DNA of 64,000 nt from Kiritimatiellia bacterium. Its GTDB lineage: Bacteria > Verrucomicrobiota > Kiritimatiellia > CAIVKH01. The position numbers were made by a program, and so were the translations under genes. The DNA is taken from assembly GCA_027493775.1 (NCBI GenBank), contig JAOSKE010000003.1:554845-618844 (forward strand), in the 5' to 3' direction. Of this stretch, positions 50,972-59,600 are shown in pieces; position 1 is the stretch's first letter; each line of letters opens with the position of its first letter. Below the pieces are notes generated by a model. It had not been told where the DNA came from and made no database searches. It was given only the letters and a program-made list of their open reading frames with translations.

Positions 50972-51319
50972 ATGAGGGAATGTCAGATCAAGCACGAGAC
51001 TCTTGAAGGCGTGGACGTCCTTCACCTCGACGGTGCGCTGGACGCTTACTCCTTCCCGCGTCTCGAGTCCTCTCTCAACCAGTTGAGGGACCAGCAGCGG
51101 AACCGCATTGTGCTGGAGTGCGCAAATTTGGATTACATCAACAGCGCGGCGCTGGGCGCATTGATCGGCTTCGCGCGACGTGCGCGGGAGAACGGCGGCG
51201 ACCTCAAACTTGCGGCGCTGACCCCTAAAATCTTCAGCATCGTTGAGCTGCTGGGGTTCGATAAAATCCTTCATATTTGTGCCGATACCGGATTGGCAGC
51301 GTCTAAATTCAGCAACTAA
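50972..51319 (+). CDS. Anti-sigma factor antagonist (SpoIIAA-like)
   Basis: This 115-residue STAS protein is near minimal. LDGALDAYSFPRLESSL, then IVLECANLDYINSAALGALI with the expected phospho-Ser at 58, and LKLAALTPKIFSIVELLGF. When unphosphorylated it should bind the HATPase encoded 15 bases downstream. Confidence 0.9.
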   Translation: MRECQIKHETLEGVDVLHLDGALDAYSFPRLESSLNQLRDQQRNRIVLECANLDYINSAALGALIGFARRARENGGDLKLAALTPKIFSIVELLGFDKILHICADTGLAASKFSN

Positions 51320-51334
51320 CCAAACAGGGAGAGC

Positions 51335-51802
51335 ATGAGCGGGAGCACGAGCAAAGACCTTGCGGTTGAAGGGTTCGTGACTTTACACCTACCGTGTCGC
51401 TACAGTTACCTCCGCATGATCCGCCAATCCGTCATGGATATCAGCGCTAGGGCGGGGCTCTCTGAATTTAAGACCGCGCAGTTGGAAATGGCCGTTGACG
51501 AGGCCTGCGCCAATGTCATTGAGCACAGTTATGGCGGCGAGGCAACTGCGGTTGCAAATCCCAACCATCCCGGGATCCGCATCAATTTGATGCACCACAA
51601 AGACCGGCTCGTCGTCGAAATTTTCGACCGGGGCGCGGGATTTGATTTCAGCAACCAGCGGAGCGTTGACCCCGAGGAATATGTGCAAACCGACCGCCAA
51701 CGCGGCCTCGGAATGTATATCATCCGGAAGTTCGTGGACGACATCACCTACGAGCGCGCAGGCAGTTCAGGCAATTGCCTGCGATTGACGAAGCTCTTTT
51801 GA
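51335..51802 (+). CDS. Anti-sigma regulatory kinase (RsbW/SpoIIAB-like HATPase)
   Basis: This 155-residue GHKL ATPase has the N box MAVDEACANVIEHSYGG, G1 DRGAGFDF and G2 RQRGLGMYIIRKFVDD. Such kinases phosphorylate a STAS antagonist and hold a sigma factor or other partner. No sigma-B-type factor or PP2C phosphatase is in the window. It is followed by grpE after 51 bases. Confidence 0.88.
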   Translation: MSGSTSKDLAVEGFVTLHLPCRYSYLRMIRQSVMDISARAGLSEFKTAQLEMAVDEACANVIEHSYGGEATAVANPNHPGIRINLMHHKDRLVVEIFDRGAGFDFSNQRSVDPEEYVQTDRQRGLGMYIIRKFVDDITYERAGSSGNCLRLTKLF

Positions 51803-51853
51803 TCGGTATGCTCTCCTGATTATTTCGACGCCGTTCCCGGCGTCCACAGAATC

Positions 51854-52426
51854 ATGGATACCGATAAAACACCCGATATTGTGCCCGAAGAAATTCCGCC
51901 CATCGCGGAATCCGACCCACCCGCTGCGCCTGCGCTAACGCCCGAGGAGGCGGAGGCGACGCAAGCAGAGCTGAACGCACTGCGCGATCGCTATGTCCGC
52001 CTGCAGGCGGACTTCGAGAATTATCGCAAGCGCATTTTGCGCGAACGCACGGAAGCCCAGGCTGGCGCGCACGAAGACTTGCTGCGCACCCTGCTGCCGG
52101 TGCTGGACAACTTTGATATGAGCCTGAACGGCGCGGCGGAGCACGGCGCCAAGGAGTCCTTTCTGGCAGGCTTCAGGATGGTGCATGGCGAATTGCTCCG
52201 CGTCCTCGAACGCGCCGGACTGACTCCGGTGGACGCAAAGCGGGGCGACACGTTTGATCCGCACCAACACGAAGCCATCGCACACGCGCCATCGGCGGAC
52301 TGCGCAGCCGACCTTGTTTTACAACAGACGCGGCGCGGCTACCGGCTGGGCGCACAACTGCTGCGGCCGTCGCAAGTCGTAGTTTCCAGCGGAACCCCGG
52401 AGGGCAATGCCGATGCCGACCGCTAA
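51854..52426 (+). CDS. grpE: Nucleotide exchange factor GrpE
   Basis: This 190-residue DnaK co-chaperone has an acidic Pro-rich N-terminus, a long helix ([20 protein letters not shown]), and the C-terminal wing [20 protein letters not shown] with [21 protein letters not shown]. The 3' end overlaps dnaJ. No CIRCE operator or sigma-32-like promoter is obvious; GACGCCG..CGGCGTC (51826-51845) is a small inverted repeat before the ATG. dnaK is not in the window. Confidence 0.94.
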   Translation: MDTDKTPDIVPEEIPPIAESDPPAAPALTPEEAEATQAELNALRDRYVRLQADFENYRKRILRERTEAQAGAHEDLLRTLLPVLDNFDMSLNGAAEHGAKESFLAGFRMVHGELLRVLERAGLTPVDAKRGDTFDPHQHEAIAHAPSADCAADLVLQQTRRGYRLGAQLLRPSQVVVSSGTPEGNADADR

Positions 52427-53612
52427 ACGCGATTACTACGAGGTGCTGGGGATCGGACGCTCCGCGAGCGCAGACGAAATCAAAAAGGCATACCGGAAAC
52501 TCGCCGTCCAATATCACCCTGATAAAAATCCGGGGAACAAAGAGGCAGAAGAAAAATTTAAGGAAATTTCCGAAGCCTACGAAGTGCTGAGCGACACCAG
52601 CAAGCGCCAGCGCTACGACCAATTCGGCCATGCCGGAGTCGGCGGCGCTGGAGGCGGCGGGGGCGGATTTCAAGGAGGCGGCTTCGGCGGCATTGACCTC
52701 GAAGAAGCGCTGCGCACCTTCATGGGTGCGTTCGGTGGAGGCGGTCAGCGCGGAAGTATTTTCGACGACTTCTTTGGCGGGGGCGGGGGTAGCGGACGCG
52801 CACGCAATCAGGCGACGCGCGGCGCAGACCTTCGCTACGATCTGGAAATTGACTTTGAAGAATCCGTCTTTGGCTCCACCCGTGAATTGGCGCTGACCAT
52901 CATGGACGAGTGCGGCACCTGCAAGGGGAGCGGGGCGGAGCCGGGAAGCAAACGCGAAACCTGTCGTCGTTGCAAAGGCAGCGGCATGATCGTTTCCGGC
53001 GGCGGATTTTTTCAAGTCCGGCAAACCTGCCCGGACTGCGCCGGATCGGGCCAGACCAATTCAAAACCCTGCCGCGAATGTCAGGGCGAAGGCCGCGTGA
53101 GAGCGCGCAGATCCATCTCCCTGAAAATTCCGGCGGGTGTGGAAACCGGTTCACGACTCCGCCTCGCAGGCAAGGGCGAAGGCGGACTGCGCGGCGGGCC
53201 GGGCGGCGACCTGTATGTGGTCATCCATGTCAAAGCGCATCCGTTCTTCCAACGGCGCGATGACGACATCTACTGCGACATGCCCCTCCCCTTCTCCATT
53301 GCAGCGCTCGGCGGCGAGATTGAAGTGCCGACTCTACACGGTTACGCGAAGTTGAAAATTGCGGCGGGAACCGAAAGCGGAACCGTTATGCGGATGCGCG
53401 GAAAAGGCGTCAGCAGCGCACACGGCTATGGTGCCGGCGACCAACACGTGCGCCTCTTCGTCGTCGTTCCCAACAAGCTCGACCGATCACAGCGCGACAC
53501 GATTTCCAAACTTGCCGACACGATTGACGAAGCCAGCTACAAGCCCCTGAAGGAAATGCGCCGGGTCACAGAGCAGTTCTACGCGCGCAAGGCGACACTG
53601 AAGCAGGAATAG
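52413..53612 (+). CDS. dnaJ: Chaperone protein DnaJ
   Basis: This ~399-residue type A J-protein has the J domain [20 protein letters not shown] with HPD ([16 protein letters not shown]), a Gly/Phe-rich linker ([16 protein letters not shown]), four CxxCxGxG zinc repeats ([32 protein letters not shown]) and the C-terminal peptide-binding domain. Start at 52413 lies 9 bases after GGAGG; ATG 52407 is only 3 bases away from it. Overlaps grpE by 14 bp. Confidence 0.96.
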   Translation: MPTAKRDYYEVLGIGRSASADEIKKAYRKLAVQYHPDKNPGNKEAEEKFKEISEAYEVLSDTSKRQRYDQFGHAGVGGAGGGGGGFQGGGFGGIDLEEALRTFMGAFGGGGQRGSIFDDFFGGGGGSGRARNQATRGADLRYDLEIDFEESVFGSTRELALTIMDECGTCKGSGAEPGSKRETCRRCKGSGMIVSGGGFFQVRQTCPDCAGSGQTNSKPCRECQGEGRVRARRSISLKIPAGVETGSRLRLAGKGEGGLRGGPGGDLYVVIHVKAHPFFQRRDDDIYCDMPLPFSIAALGGEIEVPTLHGYAKLKIAAGTESGTVMRMRGKGVSSAHGYGAGDQHVRLFVVVPNKLDRSQRDTISKLADTIDEASYKPLKEMRRVTEQFYARKATLKQE

Positions 53613-53621
53613 CCCGAAGCC

Positions 53622-54371
53622 ATGCGTTGTTTTGTTCCACCCGACGACTGGCAAACCAGCGAGATGGAGCTGTCGCGCGACGAAGTGCATCATCTCCACA
53701 CCGTACTGCGCGCAAAGGCGGGCGCCCCCGTGTTTGCGTTTGACGGACACGGGAGGACGGCGGAGTGCGAGGTGGTGGAAATTGATCGGCGTCGCGCCCG
53801 ACTGCGCGTGCTGCAGCAGCACATCCACCCCAAGCCCAGCCCGGAGTTCATTTTACTGCAAGGGCTGCCGCGCGAACAGAAGATGGACCTGCTGATTCAG
53901 AAAGCCACCGAACTCGGCGTCCATCGCATTCGTCCCGTACAAACCGACCACGCCGTCGCGCGCATCCGCGAGGGAAACGAAGAAAGCAAACGCGCGCGTT
54001 GGCAACGGATCGCGTTGAACGCAGCAAAGCAATGCGGCGCGGTCTGGCTGCCGGAAGTGGATCCCATCCAGCCGCTGCTGACCTGTCTGACAGAAATGCA
54101 ACGGGTTGATCTGCTGCTCGTCTGCTCGTTGGAGCCGGACACGCAACCCCTGCGCGCGGTTATGCAATCCGCGCGTGAAACGCAGCCCGCAACAGTCGCT
54201 TTCCTTGTCGGACCCGAAGGCGATTTCAGCGCACGGGAACGCGCCGCGGCCCGCAATGCGGGGGGACGCGCGGTGAGTCTGGGCGATTCCATTCTGCGCA
54301 CGGAAACCGCGTCGCTGTTTGTGTTGAGCGTCCTCAGCTACGAGCTTTCGCCCGGCGCGAACGGGGCTTGA
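53622..54371 (+). CDS. rsmE: 16S rRNA (uracil-1498-N3)-methyltransferase
   Basis: This 249-residue SPOUT methyltransferase modifies 16S rRNA. It has an N-terminal PUA-like part (DEVHHLHTVLRAKAGAPVFAF) and the SAM-binding trefoil knot: KMDLLIQKATELGVHRIRPV, RIALNAAKQCGAVWLPEV, LVGPEGDFSARE and SLGDSILRTETASLF. It follows dnaJ by 9 bases. Its 3' end overlaps the oppositely oriented receiver gene by 38 bp. Confidence 0.95.
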   Translation: MRCFVPPDDWQTSEMELSRDEVHHLHTVLRAKAGAPVFAFDGHGRTAECEVVEIDRRRARLRVLQQHIHPKPSPEFILLQGLPREQKMDLLIQKATELGVHRIRPVQTDHAVARIREGNEESKRARWQRIALNAAKQCGAVWLPEVDPIQPLLTCLTEMQRVDLLLVCSLEPDTQPLRAVMQSARETQPATVAFLVGPEGDFSARERAAARNAGGRAVSLGDSILRTETASLFVLSVLSYELSPGANGA

Positions 54372-54852
54372 TCGTCCGTCCTCCGACCGACCGCCGCACC
54401 GCTCCCGTCCCCTGCTCCTGCTCCATTCCGCGCAACCGATTGAAAATGGCCTGCTGCACCGCCGAACTAACAAACACGTTCCCTGCAAGCACGGAGCGTA
54501 CGGCCACCGGCAGAAGTTTCGACGCCTCGCTTTTCATCACGTAGCCGTTTGCGCCCGCGCGCAACGCGCTCTCGGCAAACAGAGATTCCTCACGCTCGGT
54601 CAGGACGAGAACAAGAACATCCTCAACCTGGCGGCGGATTTCGCGAATAAACTCCGCCCCCGCCTCTCCGCCAACGGTCAGGTCCAGCAGCAGCAAGTCG
54701 GGGCGCAGCGTTCGCAACGCACGAAACAACTGCTCGCAACTGGAGACCTCGCCGCACACGCGCAACCCGCTCTCCGCCTCCATTAATCGGCGAATCGCCT
54801 TGCGATCAGCGGCCTCCCTGTCCGCCAGCAAAACTCGGTGCGTTGTTTTCAT
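54334..54852 (-). CDS. Stand-alone response-regulator receiver protein
   Basis: This 172-residue protein has a CheY-type receiver: acidic residues near D11, phospho-acceptor D57 in LLLLDLTVGG, Thr in VLTEREE, and Lys in GYVMKSEAS. The linker LLPVAVRSVLAGNVFVSSAV is the kind that precedes a LuxR/NarL HTH, but that HTH is absent and is replaced by a basic tail (VGGRTIKPRSRRAKARS). It could be a truncated NarL-type regulator or a specialised one that binds nucleic acid through the tail. No histidine kinase is nearby. The 3' end overlaps rsmE. Confidence 0.82.
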   Translation of the reverse strand: MKTTHRVLLADREAADRKAIRRLMEAESGLRVCGEVSSCEQLFRALRTLRPDLLLLDLTVGGEAGAEFIREIRRQVEDVLVLVLTEREESLFAESALRAGANGYVMKSEASKLLPVAVRSVLAGNVFVSSAVQQAIFNRLRGMEQEQGTGAVRRSVGGRTIKPRSRRAKARS

Positions 54853-54961
54853 GCCACTGGCGCGCAGTGTGCATTGAGCGGTTTTTCATAGACATCGGGG
54901 AGCTCCCCGAAAGCCCCATCAGGCATTGCCCTATATTTTCGGCAATTTTCGCCGCCGCGTA

Positions 54962-54990
54962 TTGACACGCCCCGCGCAACGCGCAACCGT
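54962..54990 (+). promoter_or_regulatory. Putative promoter for sufE
   Basis: TTGACA (54962-54967), 17-bp spacer, AACCGT (54985-54990). The ATG is 8 bases further on; the -10 match is weak. Confidence 0.35.
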
Positions 54991-54998
54991 GCGGCGTT

Positions 54999-55412
54999 AT
55001 GTCCTCTCTGGAAGAAAAGAAATTAGCGCTACTCGATGAATTAAATTTATTTTCCGACGTGTACGAACGTCTCGATTACCTAATTGACGAAGCGCGCGAT
55101 ATGGAATCGCTTCCCGCAGAACGCTGCGTCGAGGCGAATCGAATCGAAGGCTGCCTGTCCAACCTCTGGTTTGTCGCAGAGGTGCGCAGTGGGCGCTGTT
55201 GGTTTTTATGCGACGCGGATTCGCTCGTTGTGAAATCCATCGCAGGCTTGCTCTGCCGGTTTTACAGCGGTGCCACACCCACTGAAATCCTTGCGCTGGA
55301 TCCTTCGTTCCTGCGCGAAGCGGGAATCACCGAACATCTTTCCAGTAATCGCCGCAACGCACTGACCCGGGTTTGGGGACGCATTAAGGCCTGCGCGGAA
55401 TCGGCAAAATAA
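54999..55412 (+). CDS. sufE: Cysteine desulfurase sulfur acceptor SufE
   Basis: This 137-residue SufE takes persulfide sulfur from SufS for Fe-S cluster assembly. The active Cys is Cys52 in NRIEGCLSNLWFVAEV, followed by FLCDADSLVVKSIAGLLCRF, split as DADSLVVKSIAGLLCRF. No sufS or sufBCD genes are in the window. It is 12 bases before the BASS transporter. Confidence 0.93.
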   Translation: MSSLEEKKLALLDELNLFSDVYERLDYLIDEARDMESLPAERCVEANRIEGCLSNLWFVAEVRSGRCWFLCDADSLVVKSIAGLLCRFYSGATPTEILALDPSFLREAGITEHLSSNRRNALTRVWGRIKACAESAK

Positions 55413-55424
55413 TCGGACGCAACG

Positions 55425-56351
55425 ATGAGCTTCACAGCGCGTATGAGCAGTTTTCTAGGGCGCACGTTCACGCTCTGGGTATTGGCGTTCGCACTCCTTG
55501 CCTATCGCCTGCCCGCAGAGTTCGCGCGGATTGCGCCGCACGTACCTCTTCTGCTCGGAATTATTATGTTCGGCATGGGGTTGACCCTTACCGTCAACGA
55601 CTTCAAGGGCGTTCTAACAATGCCCAAGAGCGTCGCCGTGGGCGTCGTCGCGCAATTTGTAATTATGCCCGCCCTCGCATTTGGCTTGGCTCTATTATTT
55701 CGGCTTCCACCCGACCTCGCTGTCGGCGTAATTTTGGTTGGCTGCTGCCCCGGCGGAACGGCATCCAACGTCATCACCTACCTGGCGCGCGGCAACACGG
55801 CGCTTTCCGTGACCATGACCGCGTGCTCCACCCTGCTGGCTCCGATTGTCACGCCGTTGCTGATCTGGCTCCTCGCCGGACGCTGGCTTGACATCGCAGC
55901 GGGGGCGATGTTCTGGGCGATCTTGAAAATCGTCCTGCTGCCCGTCCTCCTCGGCCTCGTTCTGCGTCTGCTCTTTCCACGCTTTGTAACGCGGCAACTT
56001 GATCTTATGCCGATCATTTCGATCACCGGCATCATCCTCGTCGTTGCAGCCGTCGTCGCGGTGAATCAAAAGAACCTGGCCACTTCCGGCCTGCTCGTGC
56101 TCGGCGTTGTGATGTTGCACAACATCCTTGGCCTGGTCCTAGGCTATTTCGCTGCGCGCGTGATGAAGCTGGGCTACCCGGAACGGAAAGCAATCAGCAT
56201 AGAAGTCGGCATGCAAAACTCGGGACTCGGCGCAACCCTCGCCATCGTGTACTTCTCACCCATCGCCGCCATTCCCAGCGCCATTTTCAGTGTCTGGCAT
56301 AACCTCTCCGGTCCCGCCCTCGCAACCTGGTGGCGACGCGAATCGCGCTAA
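55425..56351 (+). CDS. Bile acid:sodium symporter (BASS) family transporter
   Basis: This 308-residue membrane protein has about ten hydrophobic segments and the BASS feature GCCPGGTASNVITYLARGNT, a discontinuous-helix sodium/substrate site, and IEVGMQNSGLGATLA. Bacterial members often carry small organic acids or pantothenate rather than bile acids. It is complete and is followed by the palindrome repeats. Confidence 0.92.
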   Translation: MSFTARMSSFLGRTFTLWVLAFALLAYRLPAEFARIAPHVPLLLGIIMFGMGLTLTVNDFKGVLTMPKSVAVGVVAQFVIMPALAFGLALLFRLPPDLAVGVILVGCCPGGTASNVITYLARGNTALSVTMTACSTLLAPIVTPLLIWLLAGRWLDIAAGAMFWAILKIVLLPVLLGLVLRLLFPRFVTRQLDLMPIISITGIILVVAAVVAVNQKNLATSGLLVLGVVMLHNILGLVLGYFAARVMKLGYPERKAISIEVGMQNSGLGATLAIVYFSPIAAIPSAIFSVWHNLSGPALATWWRRESR

Positions 56352-56380
56352 CCCGTTTGTAAGAACCATTGCTTGTTCAA

Positions 56381-56495
56381 AACTTCCAAGGGTTGGAAGT
56401 TACATCCAAAACGACTTCCAAGGGTTGGAAGTTTTAAGCGAAAAAGTTCCAAGGGTTGGAACTCATATCGAGCCGGACTTCCAAGCATTGGAAGT
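56381..56495. repeat. Four TTCCAAnnnTTGGAA palindromes in helical phase
   Basis: Copies are centred at 56391, 56423, 56454 and 56486. The first three have GGG as the central triplet and the last has GCA. In the third copy the flanking A/T pair changes on both arms (AGTTCCAA..TTGGAACT), preserving symmetry. Spacers (12-13 bp) are unrelated. The array sits in a convergent gap and belongs with 41757-41804. Confidence 0.9.
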
Positions 56496-56619
56496 TTTGT
56501 TTGATCCATCTGAGAAAATCGCCCGGCTCCGGCAAGGCATCGGCGCGAGCGGCTCATCTTGGAGCCGCGCCCCCCTACAGAAACGCCGGCGCCGTGCGAT
56601 GCGCAATCCCTCGCGTCGG

Positions 56620-59600
56620 CTAGGGGCCGACGGCGGGGATTTTGATGCGGTAGTGGCGCACGGTCGGCACGGCGTCGGTGTCGGTCCAGAGCGTATTGGT
56701 CGTGCTGCTCTGAACGGAGCCTAGGTACATCCACTGATTGGGATTCGACAATACACCGTCGTTGCCCTCGATGTGATACCAGCGATTCGGGACGGATCTG
56801 AAGGTCAGGTTAACCGTATTGCTGTTCACAGCGTATTGAGATTCCCAACCGATGAAACTGCCGGACGACATCGGGTCGGTGCTGGCAATCCATTCGGCGT
56901 AGTTCGGGAAGCCATCCCCATCCGCGTCGCCGTCTTTGGTTTGGCTCATATCGCCATGGAACCAGAGGTATTCCCAGTCATCTGGAATATCATTTCCGTT
57001 GGCGTCCCACGGGACGATAATGGTGGCGAAGTTTGTGACGGTTACAGTTCCATCGTTCGCGGTGAAGCTGACGGTGCTGGTGGTTCCCGCAGAACCCATG
57101 TTGGTTACCCACCACGCGAATGCGCCGCTATTGGTGTTGAATGTTGCGGTGAAGGGCAACGCGCCGACGCCGAGCGCAACTGGATCGCCGTCGGGGTCAC
57201 TGACCTGTACAATGAAGGCGTTGGTCGTGCCGACGGCGTTCGTGTAGGGGCCTGGCGGAACGAAGGTCAGCTCCGGCGGCTCATTCGCGCTATCCTGAAC
57301 GGAGAAGCCGAGGGTGAAGGCCAGGCTGTTCGTGCCGACAATTTCCACTTGTCGAGTTTGCGCCTGATTGCGCATAGGCACGCTGTCGAAGCCTGCTCCG
57401 TTGTCATCGGTTGCGGTCTGGTTGACCACGCCCTGACTCAGCGTGAGCGCGACGCTCGTAATGTCCTCCGCAGTCTGGAGTGAAACCGTTGCGCTCGTGG
57501 CGGTGACGGTGTCGGTCATGCCGCGCTGGCCTTGCACAAGGAGCGAGGACAGATCGGGCGAGAAGCCGTTGCGTACATAGAGCACACCGCCGTTGAGCGC
57601 GGGCTTGATCTGATACTCCACGGCAAACGCGGTGGCGGTCGGCGCAAGTGTAATGGTCTTCACGATATTGCTGGAGGACGAACTCAGTTTCCATCCGTTC
57701 ACAACACCGTTGGTCGTCGGGGTGTAGAGCTGGTTGATGTACGCATTGGTTCCGGCCCACCAGTCTTTCAGCGCGGAGGTGCGGCGCGTGGAAGCGTTCG
57801 TCGTGTTGCCGGAGACGAACACCGCAGCGGTTCCTTCGTTCTCGGTTTCCTCGCCGGCATAGGAGGCAAGGTTTCCGATGACCTGGCGCACGCGATTGTC
57901 TGATGTGCGAATCCACGCCGCAATCATTCGTCCGCCGCTTCGCTCAAACACGGCGGCGACGTGCTTGTTGTACAGTAGAGATTCCGCCTCGCCATCAAGG
58001 TCCACATCCAAACTCGCGGTCGCCGTGGCGCTCATGCCAGAGGCCGATGCGGCCCAGCTATCCACCCAGGAATAGATTGCGGCCATGCGGGTTTGATTTT
58101 GCGCAATGCGGGCGAAATCAATCAGCGTCTGCGGATCGGACGCGGGGTTCACATATCCGCCAAAGCTCCAGCGCGTGAGGTCGTTGTTGCTTTCGTTGTG
58201 GAAGGCTGTTTCAAAAACCGAGGCGTGGATGACCTCGCTGGCCAGCCGCTTCACATCGGGATTGGCGATGGCAGCGACTTTCGCCCATGCGCTCGACGCG
58301 ATGCCGCTCGCTCCGGTTTGGCCATACGCTAGGGCGTTGGTGACGCCGGGCCGTATGAGAAACTTCTTGTTTTTCAATCCTTCGTGTCGGGCGCTGCCGT
58401 TGTACCAGTTATCGTAGTTCTCATTATTGGCGTGGTTGATCCAATCGTGCGACTGCTTGTTGGCGGCGGCATTGCCGCGGTCAATCGGGTCCCAGTGTTG
58501 CCCGTTCGGAAGCGGGATGTTGCCGGCGGCGATATCGCTCAGCGCAACGATCTTGATCCATGGGTGATTCGCCAGCCAACGCAAATTTTTGTCATACGCA
58601 TCCGCCTGTCCCTTGTTGGCGAACTCCTCCCACATCGCAAACACAGTGGCGACCTGATCCTGACGATCAGAGCGCGCGCGGCGGCTGTACAATTCGCGCA
58701 TCGGCAACGGCAATCCGCCGTCGTAATTGATGAAGCGGTTGGCATCGGCGGCGGTGTTGATGACGAAGTTGTTCACACCATTGATGCGGTTGATGCGATA
58801 GCCGTCATCGCCCAAGGCGGTCTGGCGACCCAGCCAGTTGAAGATGTGCGTGTTCTGATCCGCCAGGGTATAGCGGAAGCCCAGGTTCGTGATGCCCGCA
58901 TAGACCTCTGCGCCCAAGAGGCGTTCCGGCGCCCAGAAGATGGAGTTGCTGGTGATGTTCACGCCGTAAATTCTGTGGAGCGTGTCGGAGGCGAGTTGCA
59001 GATTGTCGGCATTGAAGCCTGATGAGAAATACGGCAAGGCGTGATCCGAGTAGGTGCTGGCGAGCAGGGAGACGATGTTACTCGCGGCGAGTTCCCGAAT
59101 GAGGTCGTTGAGCGCACGGCCAGAGCGGTACTGCGGGCCCCCGTTTTTCACCTCGGCCCATTGAAGGCCGATGGCGAGCGTAGGCGTAATGTGCAGGTTG
59201 AGTGGCACGTGGTAGAGACCGTGCGACTTAATTGGTCGCTCGTAACCCGCCCCGTTTCCATCGTTCACAATGTGCTGAATCGTGCTGCCCGGCTGAATTG
59301 CCTGATTGCCGTGCGACAGGAATGCAATCTTGGCGGCCTTGCCGCGATCATTGTCGGCGCTCATGCCGATCCACTGCGTCAAGACGCCGTTTTGCGAAAT
59401 CCAAACCTGGTCGCGCGAGTAGTCGGATGCGATCCAGTCCGTCCGGATGGTGTCTGTGATATCGGAGCGTCCGCCGATGTCGCCAGCGCCTGGATTTCCG
59501 CCATTGCAGGTGTTGCAGGTTCCATCCTTGGTCGTGAAGACTTGGAAGTTCAACGTGTTGGCGTTTCCATTCCAGCCAATGTCCGTCAAGGCGGTGCGAT

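Noticed and set aside
51803..51853. CIRCE heat-shock operator before grpE
   Set aside because: No TTAGCACTC/GAGTGCTAA pair; only a small GACGCCG..CGGCGTC repeat.
56381..56495. Possible CRISPR array of short palindromic repeats
   Set aside because: The 15-19 bp repeats with 12-13 bp spacers are too short, and the same repeats occur elsewhere without an array or cas genes.
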